This document shows, piece by piece, positions 22,667 to 30,696 of a stretch of 46,533 nt of DNA. A program made the position numbers and the translations under genes. The DNA is from Candidatus Palauibacter denitrificans (GTDB taxonomy: Bacteria > Gemmatimonadota > Gemmatimonadetes > Palauibacterales > Palauibacteraceae), in contig VXMQ01000102.1 in NCBI GenBank assembly GCA_009841015.1, forward strand, positions 1 to 46,533, written 5' to 3'. Under the pieces are notes generated by a model that searched no databases, had not been told where the DNA came from, and was given only the letters and a program-made list of their open reading frames with translations. Positions within the stretch are counted from its first letter, which is position 1; each line of letters begins with the position of its first letter.

Positions 22667-23460
22667 AGCGTTACCTGTCCCATCCGTTCTGGCAGGGCGC
22701 GATCGTCATCGTCGTGTCCTACGTGGCGTTCGAGTGGGTGATCGGCTACGTGCTCCCGGTGATCGGCGTGGCGAGCGCTCCCGTGCCGAGTTCGGTCATC
22801 CTCCAGTACATGCTCACCGTCCTCGTGGGCATCGTCCTCTACATGAGCGCGGACGAAGCGCGCTGGAAGAGCTTCAAGAAGCCGATCCACGAGACCATGG
22901 TCGCCAGCGACCGGAAAACGCTGCGCGGGATCCTCATGGTCGCCCTTCCGGTCCTCATCGGCTGGCTCGCCTATCAGAACGTGAGGCCGAGCTATGCGGC
23001 GCCGGCCACGCTGCGCTCCGTGCACCCCGCGCCGCCCAACCAGCTCACGTTCCGCGGCGAGACGATCGAACTCACCGGGCTCGAGAACCCGTTGCACGAG
23101 GAAGGCTCCATCGAAGAGCACCTCGCCGTGGGGAAGCGGATCTACGTGCGGAACTGCGTGCCCTGCCACGGCGACCTGCTCGACGGTCAGGGCCACTACG
23201 CGCCGGCCTTCAACCCCGTGCCCGCGGACTTCACGAGTTCCGGCAACCTGCCCCAGCTCACGGAGAGCTACGTGTTCTGGCGCATCGTCAAGGGCGGCCC
23301 CGGCCTCCCGCGCGAGGGGACGCCGTGGGATTCGGCCATGCCGGCGTGGGAGACGATCCTCGAGCAAGACGAGATCTGGGCGACGATCCTCTATCTTTAC
23401 GACCAGACGGGGTTCACGCCGCGCACCTGGGAGGAAGAAGGGGAAGGGGGCCACGAATGA
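22663..23460 (+). CDS. Membrane-bound monoheme cytochrome c with three N-terminal helices
   Basis: 265 aa. Three membrane helices in the first 115 residues (FWQGAIVIVVSYVAFEWVIG, VILQYMLTVLVGIVLYMSAD, GILMVALPVLIGWLAYQN), then a periplasmic cytochrome c domain with NCVPCHGD (Cys165, Cys168, His169) and a candidate Met ligand in SAMPAWE. The combination of a multi-helix anchor and a single heme c resembles subunits of alternative complex III or of NrfD-less quinol-oxidising modules, but I do not recognise an exact family. Coupled to its neighbours by overlaps on both sides. Confidence 0.85.
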   Translation: MKRYLSHPFWQGAIVIVVSYVAFEWVIGYVLPVIGVASAPVPSSVILQYMLTVLVGIVLYMSADEARWKSFKKPIHETMVASDRKTLRGILMVALPVLIGWLAYQNVRPSYAAPATLRSVHPAPPNQLTFRGETIELTGLENPLHEEGSIEEHLAVGKRIYVRNCVPCHGDLLDGQGHYAPAFNPVPADFTSSGNLPQLTESYVFWRIVKGGPGLPREGTPWDSAMPAWETILEQDEIWATILYLYDQTGFTPRTWEEEGEGGHE

Positions 23461-25055
23461 TGGCGCTCCGCCGCAGGGCCTTCGGGCTGGTCGCGCCCGG
23501 CGGACTCGCCATCTTGGCCGTCCTCGCCATCGCCGCCGTTTCCGCCGCGCCCCCGTTGGCGGCGCAGGAGGACGCCGTGGCCGCCGGCAAGGTTGTGTAC
23601 GACCGCTGGTGTGCGGAGTGCCACGGCGAGACGGGGCAGGGGGATGGTTCCGCCGCCGCCTCGATGCTGCCCCGGCCGCGCGACTTCACGCAGGCGCTCT
23701 ACCAGATCCGGACGACCGGGAGCGGGCAGCTCCCGACGGACGCGGACATCCGGTTCGCGATCGAGAACGGGCTGCCGGGTACGACGATGCCCGGCTGGCC
23801 CAACCTCTCGGACGGCGAGATCGACGACCTCATCGTCTACCTGAAGAGTTTCTCGCGCTTCTTCGCCCAGGGGCCGGCCCCGGAACCGCTGGACTTCGGC
23901 TCGGATCCCGGCGGCGGTCCCGCGGCGATCGAGGCGGGGGCCGCAGCGTATCTGACGATGCTGTGCGAGGAGTGCCACGGCCTGTCCGGGCGGGGCGATG
24001 GCACCTCGGCGCCGACGCTGGAGGATTGGCGGGGCCTCCCCATTCGCGCGGCCGACCTCACGGAGGCGTGGGTGCTGAACGGCGGCAGCAGCGTCGAGGA
24101 CATGCATACCCGGATGTTGACCGGGCTCGACGGCACGCCGATGCCGTCGGCGATCGACGCCATGAACTCGGGCGTCGTCTCGCCCGACGAGGTTTGGCAA
24201 CTCGCGCACTACCTCGCCTCCATGGGGCCGCGGGAGATGCCGCCGCTGCGCGAAGTGATCCGCGTGGGCCGCGCCGAGGGCGGGCTCCCGGCCGACGGCG
24301 GGGAGGAGGCCTGGGCGGGCGTCGAGGCCTTCTACTTCCCGATGTCGGGCCAGGTCGTGCAGCTGCCGCGCAACTTCGCGCCGACGGTCGACGGACTCTG
24401 GGTCCAGGGGCTCCACGACGGAACCGACATGGCGCTGCGCGTCCAGTGGAACGATCCATCGAACAGCCCGGACTCGAACTGGGACGAGTGGCAGGACAAG
24501 ATCACGGCCGCGCTCGACCTCGACGGCGCGGAACCCATCGCCCTCGACAGCGCCGGCGCGCCGACCGTGCGCCCCCCGGACGCGGTGCTCCTGCAGTTTC
24601 CCTTCGAGCCGCCGGAGGGCACCGACCGGCCGTACTTCCTGATGGGGGACGCCCGGGAGCCGGTCTACCTGTGGACGTGGGATTCGGAGGCCGGCGTCGG
24701 CGCGGGGCGGGGCCGCGGCCTCGACTCCGTCGAACCGCTCGCGGAGGACCCGGTCACGGGAGAGGCGACGTGGGAGGAGGGGCGCTGGACGCTCTATCTC
24801 CGCCGCCCGATCGAGATCGAAAGCGACGGCCTGGACTTCGCCGAGGGGACGCCGATGCCCATCGCGTTCCAGGCGTGGGACGGGTCCAGCGCCGAGGTCG
24901 GAAAGCGCAGTTCCGTGAGCACGTGGTACTACATTCTCCTCGAACCTCCGGCATCCAGCACGGTCGTCGTGACGCCCCTGCTGGCCATGCTCTTGACGGG
25001 GGCCTTCGGTCTCGTTCTCGTGCGCCGGGCCCAGGATCGCCGGAGAGATGGATGA
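23457..25055 (+). CDS. Diheme cytochrome c fused to ethylbenzene-dehydrogenase-gamma-like heme b domain
   Basis: 532 aa. Signal peptide ending PPLAAQ, cytochrome c domain 1 with CAECH (Cys52-His56), domain 2 with CEECH (Cys170-His174), then about residues 275-500 an EB_dh-like domain (FYFPMSGQVVQLPRNFAPTV, LWVQGLHDGTDMALRVQWND, a VLLQFPFEPPEG stretch, and ending near STWYYILLEPP). A C-terminal membrane helix (VVTPLLAMLLTGAFGLVLVR) anchors it. EB_dh domains bind heme b in the gamma subunits of DMSO-reductase-family enzymes such as ethylbenzene dehydrogenase, chlorate reductase and nitrite oxidoreductase. No molybdopterin or Fe-S subunit is nearby, so here it probably works as an electron conduit. 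Overlaps the previous stop (ATGA). Confidence 0.85.
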   Translation: MMALRRRAFGLVAPGGLAILAVLAIAAVSAAPPLAAQEDAVAAGKVVYDRWCAECHGETGQGDGSAAASMLPRPRDFTQALYQIRTTGSGQLPTDADIRFAIENGLPGTTMPGWPNLSDGEIDDLIVYLKSFSRFFAQGPAPEPLDFGSDPGGGPAAIEAGAAAYLTMLCEECHGLSGRGDGTSAPTLEDWRGLPIRAADLTEAWVLNGGSSVEDMHTRMLTGLDGTPMPSAIDAMNSGVVSPDEVWQLAHYLASMGPREMPPLREVIRVGRAEGGLPADGGEEAWAGVEAFYFPMSGQVVQLPRNFAPTVDGLWVQGLHDGTDMALRVQWNDPSNSPDSNWDEWQDKITAALDLDGAEPIALDSAGAPTVRPPDAVLLQFPFEPPEGTDRPYFLMGDAREPVYLWTWDSEAGVGAGRGRGLDSVEPLAEDPVTGEATWEEGRWTLYLRRPIEIESDGLDFAEGTPMPIAFQAWDGSSAEVGKRSSVSTWYYILLEPPASSTVVVTPLLAMLLTGAFGLVLVRRAQDRRRDG

Positions 25056-25117
25056 AGCAACGGGGAAGGGCTCTCAACAGCCGATAGCGCAACAGCTTTC
25101 AGTACGGAGGTAAGTCA

Positions 25118-25978
25118 ATGCGATCGCATTTCTGGAACCGTTCGGCCGCCCTGCTGGGCGTCGTGGCGATGGCCGCCTGTGGCGGCGGTGGCGGATCGTC
25201 CGAAGGCGCGGCGGACGACGCGGGCGAAGCGGCGCCGGCCGCCGCCGCGGTGGATCCGGCCAGCGTGGGCACGATCTCGGGCATGGCCAACTTCGGAGGG
25301 ATGGTCCCGACGATGGAGGCCATCGACATGTCGGCCGAAGCCGATTGCGCCGCCGGCTACGGTGCGGACGGGCCCATGGCCCAGAACGTTCTCGTGTCCG
25401 ATGGCGGTCTCGCCAACGTCTTCGTCTACCTGAGCGAAGGCGTCTCCGGCGCGCCGGCCGCGTCGGGCGCCGCGGCGCTCGACCAGGTGAACTGCCGCTA
25501 CACGCCACACGTACTCGGCGTGCAGAGTGGCCAGGACATCGAGATTTCGAACAGTGACAACCTGCTCCACAACATCAACGCCACGCCGACCGAGAACCGC
25601 GGCTTCAACATCAGCCAGCCGCGGGCGGGGATCACGAGCACGCAGCGCTTCCAGGTGGCGGAAGTGATGGTGCCGGTGCGCTGCGACGTGCACGGCTGGA
25701 TGCAGGCGTACATCGGCGTCGTCGATCACCCGTACTTCGCGGTGACGGGCCCCGACGGCAGCTACTCGATCGCCAACGTCCCGGCCGGCGACTACACGAT
25801 GACGGCGTGGCACGAGGAGTTCGGCACGATGACGGCGAGCGTGACCGTCACGGCGGGTGGGACGGCCGCAGCCTCGTTCGACTACAACGGCGAGATGGCG
25901 GGCGCCGACGTCCCGATGGGCGACGCGCTCGTCCTCGAGCACGGTACGAACCGCATCCGGGTGGAGCGCACCCAGTAA
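25118..25978 (+). CDS. Cupredoxin-like lipoprotein with carboxypeptidase-regulatory-like domain
   Basis: 286 aa with a strong GGAGG six to seven nt ahead of the ATG. Lipoprotein signal with lipobox MAAC followed by a glycine/serine/alanine-rich linker. The central part looks like a blue copper domain: ISNSDNLLHNINA with His151 and VPVRCDVHGWMQAYIGV with Cys189, His192 and Met195, a complete type 1 copper ligand set. After it comes a carboxypeptidase-regulatory-like beta domain (GPDGSYSIANVPAGDYTMTA). It lies directly upstream of the aa3 oxidase genes and so may pass electrons or copper to subunit II; that is inferred from position. Such proteins are often loosely annotated as methylamine utilisation proteins. 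Confidence 0.8.
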   Translation: MRSHFWNRSAALLGVVAMAACGGGGGSSEGAADDAGEAAPAAAAVDPASVGTISGMANFGGMVPTMEAIDMSAEADCAAGYGADGPMAQNVLVSDGGLANVFVYLSEGVSGAPAASGAAALDQVNCRYTPHVLGVQSGQDIEISNSDNLLHNINATPTENRGFNISQPRAGITSTQRFQVAEVMVPVRCDVHGWMQAYIGVVDHPYFAVTGPDGSYSIANVPAGDYTMTAWHEEFGTMTASVTVTAGGTAAASFDYNGEMAGADVPMGDALVLEHGTNRIRVERTQ

Positions 25979-25992
25979 ACTCCGGGGCGGGG

Positions 25993-26017
25993 CCCGGCGG
26001 CCCGAACGGCCGCCCGG
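25993..26017 (+). terminator. Strong GC hairpin between cupredoxin and ctaC
   Basis: The perfect stem GGCGGCC (25996-26002) and GGCCGCC (26008-26014) with a 5-nt loop can be extended to ten pairs with one mismatch. No run of T follows, so it is not a classical intrinsic terminator. It may act as a partial terminator or as an mRNA stability element that separates expression of the cupredoxin from the oxidase subunits. It lies in a 91-nt gap. Confidence 0.45.
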
Positions 26018-26069
26018 TCCCGCTCGCGTTCCCGTTCACCCGAAGGGCTCACCTGGAAGGAGATCGCTC

Positions 26070-26741
26070 GTGGATTGGGCGCTGCCCCCGAACTATTCGA
26101 CATTCGGCGTCGTGATCGACCAGCTGTTCTGGATCATCCTCGTCATCACCGGCATCGCGTTCCTCCTCGTGGAGGGCGGGATCGTCTGGTTCTGCATCAA
26201 GTACCGGGGACGCGAGGGCGCCAGAGCGCACTACACGCACGGATCGAACCGGCTGGAGATCATCTGGACGGTGATCCCCGCGATCATCATCGCGATCCTC
26301 GGCGCCCACTCGGCCCTCGTGTGGGACGACATCAAGGGAAGCTCCAACCGCCCCGCGGACGCGCTCGAGTTCCTCGTCGTCGGCAAGCAGTTCGAGTGGA
26401 ACATCACCTACCCCGGAGTCGACGAGACGCTGGGAACGGCGGACGATTTCACCGTCCGCAACCAGTTCCACTTCCCGGTGAACGAGGACATCACGATCCT
26501 GCTCGAGTCCGAGGACGTGATCCACTCCTTCTTCATCCCCGAACTGCGCGTGAAGCAGGACGCGGTGCCGGGCATGACCATTCCGGTGTGGTTCGACGCG
26601 ACGCAGACCGGGAACTTCGAGATCGCGTGCGCCGAACTCTGTGGCCTCGGCCACTACTACATGATGGCGAGCGTGACCGTGCACAGCGCGGCGGACTTCG
26701 ACGCCTGGCAGGCCAGCCAGGCGCCGGCCGCCGCCCAGTGA
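26070..26741 (+). CDS. ctaC: Cytochrome c oxidase subunit II
   Basis: 223 aa from GTG 26070, with AAGGAG seven nt upstream. Two N-terminal helices (VIDQLFWIILVITGIAFLLV and IIWTVIPAIIIAILGAHSAL) precede the periplasmic cupredoxin domain carrying the CuA site: His152 in DVIHSFFIP, then Cys187, Cys191, His195 and Met198 in CAELCGLGHYYM. There is no fused cytochrome c domain, so a separate cytochrome or the upstream cupredoxin must deliver electrons. No signal peptide or lipobox is evident. First gene of the aa3 block. Confidence 0.93.
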   Translation: MDWALPPNYSTFGVVIDQLFWIILVITGIAFLLVEGGIVWFCIKYRGREGARAHYTHGSNRLEIIWTVIPAIIIAILGAHSALVWDDIKGSSNRPADALEFLVVGKQFEWNITYPGVDETLGTADDFTVRNQFHFPVNEDITILLESEDVIHSFFIPELRVKQDAVPGMTIPVWFDATQTGNFEIACAELCGLGHYYMMASVTVHSAADFDAWQASQAPAAAQ

Positions 26742-26756
26742 TCGAGAAAGGCTGAT

Positions 26757-28523
26757 ATGGCGACGATCGTAGCGGAGGCGACCGGGCAGGCGATCCTGCA
26801 CGAGGAGCACGAGCAGTCCTTCCTGCGCAAGTACATCTTCTCGACCGACCACAAGGTCATCGCGATCCAGTTCCTGATCTACACGCTGTTCTTTCTCATG
26901 ATCGGCGGATTGCTCGCGATGCTCATGCGATACCAGATCGCGTGGCCGGCGCGGGGCGAGCTGCCGCTGGGCGGGATCTTCCCCGAGAGCATGGTCGCGA
27001 GCGGGTACATCCTGCCGGAGTTCTACAATGCGCTCGTCACGATGCACGGCTCCGTGATGGTCTTCCTCGCCATCATGCCGATGCTCGTGGGGGTGTGGGC
27101 GAACTACCTCATCCCGCTCCAGCTGGGTACGCACGACATGGCGTTCCCGCGGCTCAACATGCTCTCCTTCTGGGCCATGGTGCCGGCGGGCATCCTCACC
27201 CTTGCCAGCTTCTTCGTCGTCGGAGGCGCGGCGGGGGCCGGCTGGACGCTCTACGCGCCGCTCAGCGCCCGCCCGGACCTGACCGGCGTCGGACTGGGGC
27301 AGATCATGTGGCTGGCCGCCCTCGTCTTCATCGGGCTCTCATCGATTCTCGGATCGGTGAACTACATCACGACGACGATCAACATGCGCGCCCCCGGCAT
27401 GACCTGGATGCGCATGCCGCTGACCATCTGGTCGCTGTTCATCACGGCCATCCTCGCGCTGCTCGCGATGCCCGTCCTGTCGGCGGCCGGGATCATGCTC
27501 ATCTTCGACCAGACGATCGGAACGAGCTTCTTCCTCCCGGAGGGTGGGGGACAGCCGCTCCTCTGGCAGCACCTGTTCTGGTTCTTCGGCCACCCGGAGG
27601 TCTACATCCTCATCCTCCCGGCCATGGGCTTCACCTCCGAGATCCTCTCCGTGGGGTCGCGGAAACCGGTGTTCGGCTACAAGGCGATGGTCCTGGCGCT
27701 CGTCTCGATCGCCTTCCTGGGCTTCATCGTCTGGGGCCACCACATGTTCCAGAGCGGGATGAACCCGATGCTGGGGCTCACGTTCACCGTCTCGACGCTC
27801 TTCATCGCCGTGCCTTCGGCGATCAAGACGTTCAACTGGATGGGCACGATGTGGCGCGGGAACCTCCAGCTCCACTCGGCCATGCTGTTCGCGATCGGGT
27901 TCGTGGCGATGTTCGCGATCGGCGGCCTGTCGGGTGTCTTCATGGCCTCGACGCCGGTCGATATCTACATCCACGACACGTACTTCATCGTGGCCCACAT
28001 TCACTACGTGCTCTTCGGAGGAAGCCTGTTCGCGCTCTTCGGGGCGATCTACTTCTGGTATCCGAAGATGTTCGGCCGGATGATGGACGAGACGATGGGG
28101 AAGATCCACTTCTGGCTCACCTTCATCCTCTTCAACGTGGTCTTCTTCCCGATGCACGGCGTGGGGATGGTGGGGATGATGCGGCGCATCTACGACTCCA
28201 CCGGCTACGCGCACCTGCAGGGGATCGAGGACACGAACGCCCTCATCTCGTGGGCGGCGTTCGGGCTCTTCGCGTCCGGCTTCCTGTTCGCGTTCAACTT
28301 CTTCTGGAGCCTGAAGAAGGGGAGGAAGGCCGAGGCCAATCCGTGGAACGCGACGACGCTGGAGTGGCAGACGCCGTCGCCGCCCAAGCACGGCAACTGG
28401 GAGGAGATCCCGGTCGTCTACCACGGTCCGCACGAGTACAGCCACCCGGATGTGGAGGACAAGGACTGGCTGGCGCAGAACGAACGGCCGGATGTCGTGA
28501 GCCCGGCCGCCGGCAGCCACTAA
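26757..28523 (+). CDS. ctaD: Cytochrome c oxidase subunit I (A-type heme-copper oxidase)
   Basis: 588 aa, 12 core helices, AGAAAGG ahead of the ATG. Copper B and heme ligands are intact: GHPEVYI with His279 and the cross-linking Tyr283, WGHHMF with His328/His329, and HDTYFIVAHIHY with His414 (high-spin heme) and His416 (low-spin heme). Glu281 in GHPEV is the D-channel residue that defines the A1 class, and the K-channel lysine is in SAIKTFNW. It reduces O2 to water and pumps protons. The C-terminus has a soluble extension (GNWEEIPVVYHGPHEYSHPD). Confidence 0.95.
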   Translation: MATIVAEATGQAILHEEHEQSFLRKYIFSTDHKVIAIQFLIYTLFFLMIGGLLAMLMRYQIAWPARGELPLGGIFPESMVASGYILPEFYNALVTMHGSVMVFLAIMPMLVGVWANYLIPLQLGTHDMAFPRLNMLSFWAMVPAGILTLASFFVVGGAAGAGWTLYAPLSARPDLTGVGLGQIMWLAALVFIGLSSILGSVNYITTTINMRAPGMTWMRMPLTIWSLFITAILALLAMPVLSAAGIMLIFDQTIGTSFFLPEGGGQPLLWQHLFWFFGHPEVYILILPAMGFTSEILSVGSRKPVFGYKAMVLALVSIAFLGFIVWGHHMFQSGMNPMLGLTFTVSTLFIAVPSAIKTFNWMGTMWRGNLQLHSAMLFAIGFVAMFAIGGLSGVFMASTPVDIYIHDTYFIVAHIHYVLFGGSLFALFGAIYFWYPKMFGRMMDETMGKIHFWLTFILFNVVFFPMHGVGMVGMMRRIYDSTGYAHLQGIEDTNALISWAAFGLFASGFLFAFNFFWSLKKGRKAEANPWNATTLEWQTPSPPKHGNWEEIPVVYHGPHEYSHPDVEDKDWLAQNERPDVVSPAAGSH

Positions 28524-28547
28524 ATCGCATGGAAGGGAACTGACGAG

Positions 28548-29162
28548 ATGGCACACGCCGCGACCGCAGGCCGGGTCCCCGAGAGAGGACTCGACGTTTA
28601 CACCCAGAAGGTGGGAATGTGGGTGTTTCTGTGCTCGGAGGTGATGTTCTTCGCGGGCCTCATCGGCTCGTACGTCGTGCTCCGGTTCGGGGCCGCCGAC
28701 ACGTGGGCGGAACCCGGGGACGTGCTGAACGTCCCGGTGACCGCCTTCAACACCTTCCTCCTCATCTGCAGCTCCGTGACGATGGTGAAGGCGTTCGCGG
28801 CCGCGCAGGAGGGCGACCAGCGCGGGATCAAGCTCTATCTGCTGCTGACGACCCTGCTCGGCGCCACCTTCCTCGGCGTGCAGGTCTACGAGTACATCGA
28901 ACTCGTGCTGCACAAGTCCTGGCAGGGGAGCCACGGGTTCACGCCGGCCGCGGGATTGTACGGGGCCACGTTCTTCACCATGACGGGCTTTCACGGCTTC
29001 CACGTCCTGCTCGGCGTGATCTGCCTCGCGTGGGCCACGATCCGCGCCTGGCGCGGGCACTGGGGAGCCGACAACACGCACGGGATCGAGGTGCTCGGCC
29101 TCTACTGGCACTTCGTCGACCTCGTGTGGATCATCCTGTTCACGATCGTATACCTGATCTAG
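28548..29162 (+). CDS. ctaE: Cytochrome c oxidase subunit III
   Basis: 204 aa, five helices, the short five-helix version of subunit III. Conserved phrases: KVGMWVFLCSEVMFFAGLIG, VQVYEYIEL, FFTMTGFHGFHVLLGVICL, and the end YWHFVDLVWIILFTIVYL. It stabilises the oxidase and keeps proton uptake going. GGAAGGG precedes the start; a 42-nt gap follows before subunit IV. Confidence 0.93.
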   Translation: MAHAATAGRVPERGLDVYTQKVGMWVFLCSEVMFFAGLIGSYVVLRFGAADTWAEPGDVLNVPVTAFNTFLLICSSVTMVKAFAAAQEGDQRGIKLYLLLTTLLGATFLGVQVYEYIELVLHKSWQGSHGFTPAAGLYGATFFTMTGFHGFHVLLGVICLAWATIRAWRGHWGADNTHGIEVLGLYWHFVDLVWIILFTIVYLI

Positions 29163-29204
29163 GCGGCGTCCAGCAATCGCGGCCGGGAGAGATGGAGCGA
29201 ACGA

Positions 29205-29510
29205 ATGAGTGAAGCCGGGGGACACGCGGCGAGCGCCGCGGACGATCACGCGCACGAGCATCCGAAGTACATGCTCATCTGGCTCTACCTCGCCATCCTC
29301 ACGATCCTCGAGGTGCTGGTGGCGTTTCTGGCGATCCCGAAGTGGATGATCGTGGTGTCGCTGCTCATCATGGCCGTCTGGAAGGCCCTGCTCGTCGCGC
29401 TCTACTACATGCACCTGAAGTTCGAGCCCAACCGCCTGCGGCTTGTCGCGCTGGCGCCGCTGCCCGCGGTGGCCATCATGATCATCGCGATCATGATGGA
29501 GTACGTGTAG
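29205..29510 (+). CDS. Cytochrome c oxidase subunit IV (CoxD-like)
   Basis: 101 aa, three helices. A histidine-rich polar start (DDHAHEHPKYM) leads into LIWLYLAILTILEVLVAFLA, then a second helix and KALLVALYYMHLKFEPNRLR, the signature of the prokaryotic cytochrome c oxidase subunit IV family. It is a small accessory subunit of aa3/caa3 oxidases and is placed as expected after subunit III. Confidence 0.9.
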   Translation: MSEAGGHAASAADDHAHEHPKYMLIWLYLAILTILEVLVAFLAIPKWMIVVSLLIMAVWKALLVALYYMHLKFEPNRLRLVALAPLPAVAIMIIAIMMEYV

Positions 29511-29523
29511 GAGCGATTCCGTC

Positions 29524-30444
29524 GTGGAGGCCGGGAGCCTGCTGAAGGCGCGGATCCCGCTCGGCGGGATGTCGAAGCGGGTCCATTCGATTCGCGGGAT
29601 GCTTCCCGCATACTTCGAACTCACGAAGCCGCGCATCACGGCGCTCGTCGTCGCAAGCGCGGCCGCCGGTTTCCTCCTCGGAGCGGCGAGCTTCGACTTC
29701 GCCCTCTTTGCGCAGGCCATGGCCGGCGTGGCGCTCGTCGCCTCCGGGACGAGCGCGATGAACCAGGTGCTGGAGCGGGACGTCGACGCGCTCATGGTGC
29801 GCACGCGCGCGCGGCCCCTGCCCGCCGGCCGGATCGCGACGGCCCCGGCCGCGGTCGTCTCGGGCCTCCTGGCCGCGGCGGGGATCGCCTGGCTGTGGAT
29901 CGCGGTCAATCCGGTCACGGCGGGCCTCGCACTTGCCACCTTCATCTCCTACGACTTCGTCTACACGCCGCTCAAGCGCGTCCACTCGCTCTCCACCGTC
30001 GTGGGCGCGGTGCCCGGGGCGCTTCCGATTCTCGGCGGCTGGACCGCCGCCACGGGGCAGTTCGGTCCCGGCGGCTGGGCGCTGTTCGCGATCCTCTTCG
30101 TCTGGCAGCTGCCGCACTTTCTCGCCCTGGCGTGGCTGCTCCGCGACGATTACGGGTCGGCGGGGCTTCGCATGCTCTCCGTCGGCGACTTCGAGGGTCG
30201 GCGGACCCGTCACCAGGCGCTGCTCTACGCGCTCACCCTGATCCCCGTGAGCCTGCTCCCGAGCGTCCTCGGTCTCACAGGCGTCGTCTACTTCGCGACC
30301 GCGCTCGGCCTCGGGGGGTTCTTCCTGTGGACCGCGTTCCGGTTCGCCCGTTCCGCGACGCCGGGGCACGCCCGGGGGTTGTTCCGGGCCTCGATCCTGT
30401 ATCTTCCACTGCTGATGGCGGTGCTCGTCCTCGACAAGCTGTAG
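29524..30444 (+). CDS. ctaB: Protoheme IX farnesyltransferase (heme O synthase)
   Basis: 306 aa of the UbiA prenyltransferase superfamily, about nine helices. ELTKPRIT at the start, the first aspartate-rich motif NQVLERDVDALMVRT plus RPLPAG, the second region YDFVYTPLKRVHSLSTVVGA, and FLALAWLLRDDYGSAGLRML. It attaches a farnesyl group to heme b, giving heme O, the precursor of heme A for the oxidase just upstream. The GTG at 29524 is preceded by AGGAG. No ctaA (heme A synthase) lies in the window, so it must be elsewhere or the enzyme uses heme O. Confidence 0.93.
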   Translation: MEAGSLLKARIPLGGMSKRVHSIRGMLPAYFELTKPRITALVVASAAAGFLLGAASFDFALFAQAMAGVALVASGTSAMNQVLERDVDALMVRTRARPLPAGRIATAPAAVVSGLLAAAGIAWLWIAVNPVTAGLALATFISYDFVYTPLKRVHSLSTVVGAVPGALPILGGWTAATGQFGPGGWALFAILFVWQLPHFLALAWLLRDDYGSAGLRMLSVGDFEGRRTRHQALLYALTLIPVSLLPSVLGLTGVVYFATALGLGGFFLWTAFRFARSATPGHARGLFRASILYLPLLMAVLVLDKL

Positions 30445-30449
30445 CAGCC

Positions 30450-30692
30450 GTGCCGAAACCCTTCGCCGTCCTCGCGGCGGCCCCGCAGATGCAGCATACG
30501 CCGGACGAACAGGCGGGATACGTCCTGATGTTCGTGTTCATGGCGGCGATGCCCTACCTGCTTCTCGTCGTGATCGGGGGCGGGATTTTCCGGGCGCGCC
30601 GCCGGCAGCGCCGGCAGGAGGTCGAGAGAGCCCTGGAGGAGCAGCGCGAATGGGAGGCGGCCCAGGCCGTCGATCCGGACTCCGCGTGCTGA
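30450..30692 (+). CDS. Small single-helix membrane protein
   Basis: 80 aa from GTG 30450 (67 aa if the ATG at 30489 is used). One membrane helix (LMFVFMAAMPYLLLVVIGGG) followed by an arginine-rich and then glutamate-rich coiled tail (RRRQRRQEVERALEEQREWE). Located 5 nt after ctaB, so it probably belongs to the oxidase transcript. Shape and position would suit a small oxidase assembly or CcoQ/FixQ-like protein, but I do not recognise it. Confidence 0.6.
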   Translation: MPKPFAVLAAAPQMQHTPDEQAGYVLMFVFMAAMPYLLLVVIGGGIFRARRRQRRQEVERALEEQREWEAAQAVDPDSAC

Positions 30693-30696
30693 CGCC

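Noticed and set aside
23457..25055. Nitrite oxidoreductase or chlorate reductase gamma subunit
   Set aside because: The EB_dh-like domain alone does not prove it; no molybdopterin alpha or Fe-S beta subunit is in the window.
27339..29945. 868-codon open frame on the minus strand
   Set aside because: Antisense to ctaD, ctaE and subunit IV, whose ligands and motifs are intact; the translated sequence is low-complexity charged residues.
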